From contig OX359200.1 in the NCBI GenBank assembly GCA_947172415.1, positions 498,501 through 562,500 of the forward strand: a stretch of DNA of 64,000 nt, read 5' to 3'. The notes under the pieces are model-generated. The model saw only the letters and a list, made by a program, of their open reading frames with translations. It did no database searches and was not told the DNA's origin. Both the position numbers and the translations under genes were made by a program. The stretch comes from Chondrosia reniformis. Its lineage: Eukaryota > Porifera > Demospongiae > Chondrillida > Chondrillidae. Numbering within the stretch: the stretch's first letter is position 1; each line of letters opens with the position of its first letter. Positions 54,235 to 64,000 of this stretch are shown one piece after another.

Positions 54235-55360
54235 TATGTCCAAAACCATTATTTAGCAATACATTATTTTCTCTTGAGTTGGGAATTTGACGAGTGTGGC
54301 AGGTGAAATATCGATCATAGACATTAATATCGTACAGGCGATAAATATCGGAACTCGCACTATCTCTAGTTTTCGGTTTCATGAAAAGTCGCTCTCCTCC
54401 CTCCACCAAGACACATACAGGCTTTTATCCATTTTCCATAGTTTTGAGATGTATTGGAAATACTGCGTATGTGTGTGAAATTACTTGGAACGATTCACTG
54501 GTCTGGAATTAAAGTGGAATAAATTGACGATTTCTCGAAAATAATTGGGATCAGAAAAGTCGTTCTCCTCGGCCCATCAAGACACTCACAGGCTTTTTTC
54601 CGCTTTCCCCAGTTTTCAGGTGATCCACAAATACTGCCTATGTCTTTAACGTTGCTTGGAATAATTCACTGATCTGGAAATAACGAGAAATATATAAAAA
54701 AGTCCCAACCACAACCGTTTTCTTTGGACAAAACTTCATATAAATAGAAGCGAAAAACCTTATATAGTAGGCCTACCTGGACACATCTCTATGGTGGTTG
54801 CAGTTCCCATAGAGGTTGGTAGCGCTTAGACTCTGAAGCTGTCTCCTAATCGGTTGGTGCCATAGAGACGTGCTCACCAATAATCCGGATTTCGGGGGGG
54901 TTCCACGTAATGTGGGATTGGCATCTGATATCTTAGGATTCATATGAGTCGGCCATATCGAGAAGAGCTGGTTCTTCTCACGCAAGTGACACCCAATGCT
55001 CAACTCGGCAGTAATTTGCTTCGGCAGATTCGATAAGTTGAACGTTACCAACGATCCCGGCCTCTGAGCGTCGTGGATGGTAGCGTTCGGTATGGTCCAA
55101 CTTTTTTTCTTTGGAGTTTCGTTGGCTGTCGATTGACGAAATTTTACTTTAACGAGATCCATATATTATATATGGATAGATAGTACTTCAATAACAATCA
55201 ATTACTACACAGTGCATTTCCCAATGTATAATAAAATTCAGAGTGTATTCTCGATTTTCAGATATAGTATCGAATTTTGTCTTTATACGCCTTCTAACGG
55301 TCGGCCATATATGGTATTGCGCAATATTCTCTAACAATACAGTAACATTAACTAGAGTTC
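54235..55360. repeat. Non-satellite spacer, copy 1, inside the satellite
   Basis: Unique 1.1-kb segment; the second copy is 6385-6386 bp downstream. It contains an internal diverged duplication (about 54379-54530 against 54556-54690, both with AAAAGTCG and TCACTGGTCTGGAAT-like words) and the minus-strand ORF 54777-55162. Flanking monomers are also shared between the copies, so the repeated unit is the whole 6.39 kb. Confidence 0.85.
54777..55162 (-). CDS. Unknown ORF/first exon in satellite spacer, copy 1
   Basis: 129 codons from ATG at 55160-55162, ending at a good donor (GTCCAG|GTAGGC at 54776/54777) just before an in-frame stop. The product begins MDLVKVKFRQSTANET, is basic, and has no domain I recognise (mid-part SLVTFNLSNLPKQITAELSI). 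It is markedly less AT-rich than the surrounding satellite. A TATATAATATATGG palindrome touches the ATG. No downstream exon could be found within the satellite, so it may be a gene fragment captured by the repeat. Confidence 0.4.
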
Positions 55361-58300
55361 TGTAACTCTATCAAATGTAGAGATATGAAGCTACTACTTT
55401 GTGTCAGCATTCACAGACATCTGTACAACATATTAATTGAGTTTTTGAAATTTTGATGAAACTTACAATTTGCCTTATCCTTCACCACACATTAACTATA
55501 CCAGAATATAATGTACATTGAGGGCTGTATCTCTTTCAAATGGAAGGTTATGAAGCTATTACTTTGTGTCAGCATTCACAGACATCTGTACAATATATAA
55601 ATTGAGTTTTTGGAATTTTGTTGAAACCCATAATTTGCACTATCTCTCACCATATATTAACTCTGTATACCAGAATAAAATGTACATTGAGGGCTGTAAC
55701 TCTTTCAAATGGAAAGATATGCAGCTACTACTTTGTGTCAGCATTCACAGACATCTGTACAACATATTAAGTGAGTTTTTGGAATTTTGATGAAACCCAT
55801 AATTTGCCCTATCTCTCACCATACATTAACTCTGCAGACCAGAATATAATGTACATTGAGGACTGTAACTCTTACAAATGGAAAGATATGCAGCTACTAC
55901 TTTGTGTCAGCATTCACAGACATCTGTACAAAATATTAATTGAGTTTTTGGAATTTTGATGAAACCAATAATTTGCCCTATCTCTCACCATACGTACATT
56001 AACTATACCAGAATATAATGTACATTGAGGGCTGTAACTCTTTCAAATGGAAAGATATGCAGCTACTACTTTGTGTCAGCATTCACAGACATCCGTACAA
56101 CATATTAAGTGAGTTTTTAGAATTTTGATGCAACTTACAATTTGCCCTATCTCTCACCATACATTAACTCTGTATACCAGAATATAATGTACATTGAGGG
56201 CTGTAACTCTTACAAATGGAAAGATATGCAGCTACTACTTTGTGTCAGCATTCACAGACATCTGTACAACATATTAATTGAGTTTTTGGAATTTTGATGA
56301 AACCAATAATTTGCCCTATCTCTCACCATACGTACATTAACTATACCAGAATATAATGTACATTGAGGGCTGTAACTCTTTCAAATGGAAAGATATGCAG
56401 CTACTACTTTGTGTCAGCATTCACAGACCTCTGTACAACATATTAAGTGAGTTTTTAGAATTTTGATGAAACTTACAATTTGCCCTATCTCTCACCATAC
56501 ATTAACTCTGTATACCAGAATATAATGTACATTGAGGGCTGTAACTCTTTCAAATGGAAAGATATGCAGCTACTACTTTGTGTCAGCATTCACAGACATC
56601 TGTACAACATATTAATTAAGTTTTTGGAATTTTGATGAAAACCATAATTTGCCCTATCTCTCATCATACATTAACTATACCAGAATATAATGTACATTGA
56701 GGGCTGTAACTCTTTCAAATGGAAAGATATGCAGCTACTACTTTGTGTCAGCATTCACAGACATCTGTACAGTTTATTCAATGAGTTTTTGAAATTTTGA
56801 TGAAACTCACAATTTGCCCTATCTCTCACCACACATTAACTCTGTATACCAGAATATAATGTACATTGAGGGCTGTAACTCTTTCAAATGGAAAGATATG
56901 CAGCTACTACTTTGTGTCAGCATTCACAGACATCTGTACAACATATTAATTGAGTTTTTGGAATTTTGATGAAGCCCATATATAATTTGCTCTATCTCTC
57001 ACCATACGTACATTAACTATACCAGAATATAATGTACATTGAGGGCTGTAACTCTTTCAAATGGAAAGATATGCAGCTACTACTTTGTGTCAGCTTTCAC
57101 AGACATCTATACAGTTTATTCAATGAGTTTTTGAAATTTTGATGAAACTCACAATTTGCCCTATCTCTCACCATACATTAACTATACCAGAATATAATGT
57201 ACATTGAGGGCTGTAACTCTTTCAAATGGAAAGATATGCAGCTACTACTTTGTGTCAGCATTCACAGACATCTGTACAGTTTATTCAATGAGTTTTTGAA
57301 ATTTTGATGAAACTTACAATTTGCCCTATCTCTCACCATACATTAATTATACAAGAATATAATGTACATTGAGGGCTGTAACTCTTACAAATGGAAAGAT
57401 ATGCAGCTACTACTTTGTGTCAGCATTCACAGACATCTGTACAACATATTAAGTGAGTTTTTGGAATTTTGATGCAACTTACAATTTGCCCTATCTCTCA
57501 CCACATATTAACTCTGTATACCAGAATATAATGTACATTGAGGGCTGTAACTCTTTCAAATGGAAAGATATGAAGCTACTACTTTGTATCAGCATTCACA
57601 GACATCCATAGAGCATAACCAATGAGTTTTTGAAATTTTGCTGGAACTTAAAATTTGCCCTATCTCTCAACATACATTAATGTTGTATACCAGAATATAA
57701 TGTACATTGAGGGCTGTAACTCTTTCAAATGGAAAGATATGCAGCTACTACTTTGTGTCAGCATTCACAGACATCTGTACAGTTTATTCAATGAGTTTTT
57801 GAAATTTTGATGAAACTTACAATTTGCCCTATCTCTCACCACACATTAACTCTGTATACCAGAATATAATGTACATTGAGGGCTGTAACTCTTTCAAATG
57901 GAAAGATATGCAGCTACTACTTTGTGTCAGCATTCACAGACATCTGTACAACATATTAATTGAGTTTTTGGAATTTTGATGAAACTTACAATTTGCCCTA
58001 TCTCTCACCATACATTAACTATACCAGAATATAATGTACATTGAGGGCTGTAACTCTTTCAAATGGAAAGATATGCAGCTACTACTTTGTGTCAGCATTC
58101 ACAGACATCTGTACAGTTTATTCAATGAGTTTTTGAAATTTTGATGAAACTTACAATTTGCCCTATCTCTCACCATACATTAATTATACCAGAATATAAT
58201 GTACATTGAGGGCTGTAACTCTTACAAATGGAAAGATATGCAGCTACTACTTTGTGTCAGCATTCACAGACATCTGTACAACATATTAAGTGAGTTTTTG

Positions 58301-60619
58301 GAATTTTGATGCAACTTACAATTTGCCCTATCTCTCACCACATATTAACTCTGTATACCAGAATATAATGTACATTGAGGGCTGTAACTCTTTCAAATGG
58401 AAAGATATGAAGCTACTACTTTGTATCAGCATTCACAGACATCCATAGAGCATAACCAATGAGTTTTTGAAATTTTACTGGAACTTAAAATTTGCCCTAT
58501 CTCTCAACATACATTAATGTTGTATACCAGAATTTAATGTACATTGAGGGCTGGAACTCTATCAAATGGAGAGATATGAAGCTAACACTTTGTGTCAGCA
58601 TTCACAGACATCCATAGAGCATAACCAATGAGTTTTTGAAATTTTGCTGGAACTTAAAATTTGCCCTATCTCTCAACATACATTAATGTTGTATACCAGA
58701 ATTTAATGTACATTGAGGGCTGTAACTCTTTCAAATGGAAAGATATGAAGCTACTACTTTGTGTCAGCATTCACAGACATCCATAGAGCATAACCAATGA
58801 GTTTTTGAAATTTTGCTGGAACTTAAAATTTGCCCTATCTCTCAACATACATTAATGTTGTATACCAGAATTTAATGTACATTGAGGGCTGTAACTCTTT
58901 CAAATGGAAAGATATATATGAAGCTACTACTTTGTGTCAGCATTCACAGACATCTGTACAGTTTATTCAATGAGTTTTTGAAATTTTGTTGAAACTTACA
59001 ATTTGCCCTATCTCTCACCACACATTAACTCTGTATACCAGAATATAATGTACATTGAGGGCTGGAACTCTCTCAAATGGAGAGATATGAAGCTAACACT
59101 TTGTGTCAGCATTCACAGACATCCATAGAGCATAACCAATGAGTTTTTGAAATTTTGCTGGAACTTAAAATTTGCCCTATCTCTCAACATACATTAATGT
59201 TGTATACCAGAATTTAATGTACATTGAGGGCTGGAACTCTATCAAATGGAGAGATATGAAGCTAACACTTTGTGTCAGCATTCACAGACATCCATAGAGC
59301 ATAACCAATGAGTTTTTGAAATTTTGCTGGAACTTAAAATTTGCCCTATCTCTCAACATACATTAATGTTGTATACCAGAATTTAATGTACATTGAGGGC
59401 TGGAACTCTATCAAATGGAGAGATATGAAGCTAACACTTTGTGTCAGCATTCACAGACATCCATAGAGCATAACCAATGAGTTTTTGAAATTTTGCTGGA
59501 ACTTAAAATTTGCCCTATCTCTCAACATACATTAATGTTGTATACCAGAATTTAATGTACATTGAGGGCTGTAACTCTTTCAAATGGAAAGATATGAAGC
59601 TACTACTTTGTGTCAGCATTCACAGACATCTGTACAGTTTATTCAATGAGTTTTTGAAATTTTGTTGAAACTTACAATTTGCCCTATCTCTCACCACACA
59701 TTAACTCTGTATACCAGAATATAATGTACATTGAGGGCTGTAACTCTTTCAAATGGAAAGATATGCAGCTACTACTTTGTGTCAGCATTCACAGACATCT
59801 GTACAACATATTAATTGAGTTTTTGGAATTTTGATGAAACTTACAATTTGCCCTATCTCTCACCATACATTAACTATACCAGAATATAATGTACATTGAG
59901 GGCTGTAACTCTTTCAAATGGAAAGATATGCAGCTACTACTTTGTGTCAGCATTCACAGACATCTGTACAGTTTATTCAATGAGTTTTTGAAATTTTGAT
60001 GAAACTTACAATTTGCCCTATCTCTCACCATACATTAATTATACAAGAATATAATGTACATTGAGGGCTGTAACTCTTACAAATGGAAAGATATGCAGCT
60101 ACTACTTTGTGTCAGCATTCACAGACATCTGTACAACATATTAAGTGAGTTTTTGGAATTTTGATGCAACTTACAATTTGCCCTATCTCTCACCACATAT
60201 TAACTCTGTATACCAGAATATAATGTACATTGAGGGCTGTAACTCTTTCAAATGGAAAGATATGAAGCTACTACTTTGTATCAGCATTCACAGACATCCA
60301 TAGAACATAACCAATGAGTTTTTGAAATTTTGCTGGAACTTAAAATTTGCCCTATCTCTCAACATACATTAATGTTGTATACCAGAATTTAATATACATT
60401 GAGGGCTGGAAGCTAACACTTTGTGTCAGCATTCACAGACATCCATAGAGCATAACCAATGAGTTTATGAAATTTTGCTGGAACTTAAAATTTGCCCTAT
60501 CTCTCAACATACATTAATGTTGTATACCAGAATTTAATGTACATTGAGGGCTGTAACTCTTTCAAATGGAAAGATATGAAGCTAACACTTTGTGTCAGCA
60601 TTCACTGACCTCTATAGAG

Positions 60620-61745
60620 TATGTCCAAAACCATTATTTAGCAATACATTATTTTCTCTTGAGTTGGGAATTTGACGAGTGTGGCAGTTGAAATATCGAT
60701 CATAGACATTAATATCGTACAGGCGATAAATATCGGAACTCGCACTATCTCTAGTTTTCGGTTTCATGAAAAGTCGCTCTCCTCCCTCCACCAAGACACA
60801 TACAGGCTTTTATCCATTTGCCATAGTTTTGAGATGTATTGGAAATACTGCGTATGTGTGTGAAATTACTTGGAACGATTCACTGGTCTGGAATTAAAGT
60901 GGAATAAATTGACGATTTCTCGAAAATAATTGGGATCAGAAAAGTCGTTCTCCTCGGCCCATCAAGACACTCACAGGATTTTTTCCGCTTTCCCCAGTTT
61001 TCAGGTGATCCACAAATACTGCCTATGTCTTTAACGTTGCTTGGAATAATTCACTGATCTGGAAATAACGAGAAATATATAAAAAAAGTCCCAACCACAA
61101 CCGTTTTCTTTGGACAAAACTTCATATAAATAGAAGCGAAAAACCTTATATAGTAGGCCTACCTGGACACATCTCTATGGTGGTTGCAGTTCCCATAGAG
61201 GTTGGTAGCGCTTAGACTCTGAAGCTGTCTCCTAATCGGTTGGTGCCATAGAGACGTGCTCACCAATAATCCGGATTTCGGGGGGGTTCCACGTAATGTG
61301 GGATTGGCATCTGATATCTTAGGATTCATATGAGTCGGCCATATCGAGAAGAGCTGGTTCTTCTCACGCAAGTGACACCCAATGCTCAACTCGGCAGTAA
61401 TTTGCTTCGGCAGATTCGATAAGTTGAACGTTACCAACGATCCCGGCCTCTGAGCGTCGTGGATGGTAGCGTTCGGTATGGTCCAACTCTTTTTCTTTGG
61501 AGTTTCGTTGGCTGTCGATTGACGAAATTTTACTTTAACGAGATCCATATATTATATATGGATAGATAGTACTTTAATAACAATCAATTACTACACAGTG
61601 CATTTCTCAATGTATAATAAAATTTAGAATGTATTCTAGATTTTCAGATATAGTATCGAATTTTGTCTTTATACACCTTCTAACGGTCGGCCATATATGG
61701 TATTACGCAATATTCTCTAACAATACAGTAACATTAACTAGAGTT
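60620..61745. repeat. Non-satellite spacer, copy 2, inside the satellite
   Basis: Near-identical to 54235-55360, with scattered single-base differences and one extra A in a poly-A run near 61081. Confidence 0.85.
61163..61548 (-). CDS. Unknown ORF/first exon in satellite spacer, copy 2
   Basis: Protein identical to copy 1 over 129 residues. The one difference I saw inside the ORF is a synonymous Lys codon (AAA to AAG; plus-strand CCAACTTT against CCAACTCT). Same donor site and ATG context. Confidence 0.4.
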
Positions 61746-63209
61746 CTGTAACTCTATCGAATGGAGAGATATGAAGCTACTACTTTGTGTCAGCATTCAC
61801 AGACATCTGTACAACATATTAATTGAGTTTTTGAAATTTTGATGAAACTTACAATTTGCCTTATCTTTCACCATACATTAACTATACCAGAATATAATGT
61901 ACATTGAGGGCTGTATCTCTTTCAAATGGAAGGTTATGAAGCTATTACTTTGTGTCAGCATTCACAGACATCTGTACAATATATAAATTGAGTTTTTGGA
62001 ATTTTGATGAAACCTATAATTTGCCCTATCTCTCACCATACATTAACTCTGTATACCAGAATATAATGTACATTGAGGGCTGTAACTCTTTCAAATGGAA
62101 AGATATGTTTGTGTCAGCATTCACAGACATCTGTACAGTTTATTCAATGAGTTTTTGAAATTTTGATGCAACTTACAATTTGCCCTATCTCTCACCACAC
62201 ATTAACTCTGTATGCCAGAATATAATGTACATTGAGGGCTGTAACTCTTTTAAATGGAAAGATATGCAGCTACTACTTTGTATCAGCATTCACAGACATC
62301 TGTACAACATATTAATTGAGTTTTTGGAATTTTGATGAAACCCATAATTTGCCCTATCTCTCACCACACATTAACTCTGTATGCCAGAATATAATGTACA
62401 TTGAGGGCTGTAACTCTTTTAAATGGAAAGATATGCAGCTACTACTTTGTATCAGCATTCACAGACATCTGTACAACATATTAATTGAGTTTTTGGAATT
62501 TTGATGAAACCCATAATTTGCCCTATCTCTCACCATACATTAACTATACCAGAATATAATGTACATTGAGGGCTGTAACTCTTTCAAATGGAAAGATATG
62601 CAGCTACTACTTTGTGTCAGCATTCACAGACATCTGTACAACATATTAATTGAGTGTTTGGAATTTTGATGAAACCCATGGCCATAATTTGCCCTATCTC
62701 TCACCATACGTACATTAACTATACCAGAATATAATGTACATTGAGGGCTGTAACTCTTTCAAATGGAAAGATATGCAGCTACTACTTTGTGTCAGCATTC
62801 ACAGACATCTGTACAGTTTATTCAATGAGTTTTTGAAATTTTGATGAAACTTACAATTTGCCCTATCTCTCACCATACATTAACTCTGTATACCAGAATA
62901 TAATGTACATTGAGGGCTGTAACTCTTTCAAATGGATAGATATGAAGTTACTACTTTGTGTCAGCATTCACAGACATCTGTACAACATATTAATTGAGTT
63001 TTTGGAATTTTGATGAAACCCATAATTTGCCCTATCTCTCACCATACATTAACTATACCAGAATATAATGTACATTGAGGGCTGTAACTCTTTCAAATGG
63101 AAAGATATGAAGCTGTTACTTGGTGTCAACATTCAAAGGCACCTATATAGCATTTCTAATGAGATTTTGAAATGTTGATGGAATTAGAATTTGCCCTATC
63201 TCCTATGTA

Positions 63210-63395
63210 TGGTGAGAAATTTTGACATACTTCAAAATTTCTTAACTCATTGGCCATGCTTTATAGTTGTCTGTAAATGCTGACACCAAGTATTAGCTTC
63301 GATCATCTCTTTTTATTTGACAGATCGTTACAGCCCTAGCATACCAAGTTAATGGATGGGGAGAGATAAGACAAATTTTTACATAATTCAAAAGG
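63210..63395 (-). repeat. Inverted satellite monomer, right edge
   Basis: Again reverse orientation: GTAAATGCTGACACCAAGTA then TTTGACAGATC. It is closer to the left-edge inverted monomer than to internal monomers. Confidence 0.7.
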
Positions 63396-63640
63396 AACCT
63401 AGAAATGAAAGGTGGTGTCGAGTTTGTGGAGATTGTAATGTAATTGAGGATTAGATACATTTTTTGGCATTAGGAGGTCAAAGATCTTTGATTATATAGA
63501 TAAATGCAATGAGCAGGATTCATTGTCCCATATTGATCCTATTATTAATCATGATAAGGCATTTATGGCAGTCTACATAATGGCAGCAAGTGTGGTTGAT
63601 GTCCCCTTGCTAAACACCTGCAGCACCTTTTCCAATTATT
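63396..63640 (+). pseudogene. Decayed C-terminal end of a non-LTR retrotransposon RT protein
   Basis: Plus-strand translation gives RNERWCRVCGDCNVIED, stop, IHFLALGGQ, then after a frameshift SKIFDYIDKC and DKAFMAVYIMAASVVD. The C..C...IEDE.HFL pattern is typical of the C-terminal zinc-ribbon end of invertebrate LINE ORF2 proteins. A stop in place of Glu and one frameshift show it is dead. Family not assigned. Confidence 0.5.
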
Positions 63641-64000
63641 AAAACGACTGTAGAGTATTGATAATTGAATTGCTGGAATATAACGTGCATCCCCCCTTGG
63701 TGTGCAGATCTTCCTATATAGTCTTTATCTTTTTGAAATGGCAGTTTACTTCCTTTTTTGATTTTTGATTTTATTTCATTTTATTTATTAAAATATCTTA
63801 GTAATTAAATTGTGGAGATGGCTTCTTGGCTCTTGTCCAAGCTTGTCTGTGCCGCTATGTGTGCAGGGGGCATGCATGTGACTATGTGGAAGTGTCCTGA
63901 ACTGTGGGTGGTCTTGATGTCTGTGCATGCTTTTGTAAATAATTTTTCCTCGTTTGGCTAATTAATTTAACATGTAGTCACAATCAGAATTTTAATACAT
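63641..64000. other. AT-rich flank after the satellite
   Basis: No gene or repeat recognised to the end of the window. Confidence 0.5.

Larger units (their letters stand above)
53801..63205 (+). repeat. ~169-bp satellite array with two monomer types
   Basis: Monomers of about 169 bp are recognised by ATGTACATTGAGGGCTG (for example 55682, 55851, 56020), TTTGTGTCAGCATTCACAGA and TTTGCCCTATCTCTCA. Type A has GGAAAGATATGCAGCTACTA and CATCTGTACAACATATTAAT. Type B has GGAGAGATATGAAGCTAACA and CATCCATAGAGCATAACCAA. They are interspersed in multi-monomer blocks that recur. The array is broken by two copies of a 1.1-kb spacer at about 54235-55360 and 60620-61745. Confidence 0.95.

Noticed and set aside
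54227-54409. 60-codon ORF pair (also 60612-60794)
   Set aside because: Short, no splice or promoter support; conserved only because the whole spacer is duplicated.
55566-62504. Repeated 60-75 codon ORFs beginning MSAFTDIC or MSFWNF
   Set aside because: Translations of satellite monomers, frequently interrupted and without start context.

Overview
The window is nuclear DNA of an animal. It holds spliced protein genes with GT-AG (and a few GC-AG) introns, an AT-rich background, no operons, and a metazoan gene set (SAC1, proteasome beta-5, TRAPPC8, VAP, STRIP, lysyl-tRNA synthetase). The very close gene spacing, introns down to about 60 bp, and a plant/fungus-type two-thioredoxin PDI carrying a D domain suggest an early-branching animal. 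A sponge is my best guess, but it is an inference. No bacterial, organelle or viral segment is evident.

Layout. Four consecutive head-to-head gene pairs alternate strictly in strand: SACM1L(-)/PSMB5(+), start codons 81 bp apart; TRAPPC8(-)/VAP(+); UPF0547-like(-)/PDI-D(+); KARS(-)/STRIP(+), about 163 bp apart. A small intronless coiled-coil ORF (8837-9211) sits between PSMB5 and the tail of TRAPPC8. I rebuilt exon structures by hand from splice sites, reading phase and remembered family sequence. All eight gene models close in frame: SAC1 593 aa in 19 exons, PSMB5 274 aa in 6, TRAPPC8 about 1397 aa in 26, VAP 268 aa in 8, UPF0547-like 320 aa in 4, PDI 351 aa in 13, KARS 586 aa in 15, STRIP 788 aa in 1.

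Nearly every multi-exon gene carries intronic minisatellites (units of 18-70 bp), several of which touch or duplicate splice junctions. The largest are a 2-kb array of 29-bp units (15.2-17.2 kb) and a 1.65-kb array of 28-bp units (19.2-20.85 kb), both inside TRAPPC8 introns. There is also an unclassified short interspersed repeat family (nine pieces), a small inverted-repeat MITE family (two copies), and two foldback elements whose loops look like hammerhead-ribozyme cores.

From about 53.6 to 63.4 kb the window is a satellite of about 169-bp monomers. It includes two copies, 6.39 kb apart, of a 1.1-kb non-satellite spacer with a 129-codon ORF. Inverted monomers flank the array. A decayed non-LTR retrotransposon end follows at about 63.4 kb.

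Functional theme: several products act at the ER/Golgi (SAC1 phosphoinositide phosphatase and VAP at membrane contacts, TRAPPC8 in ER-Golgi and autophagy traffic, PDI in ER folding). The others serve translation, proteolysis and STRIPAK signalling.
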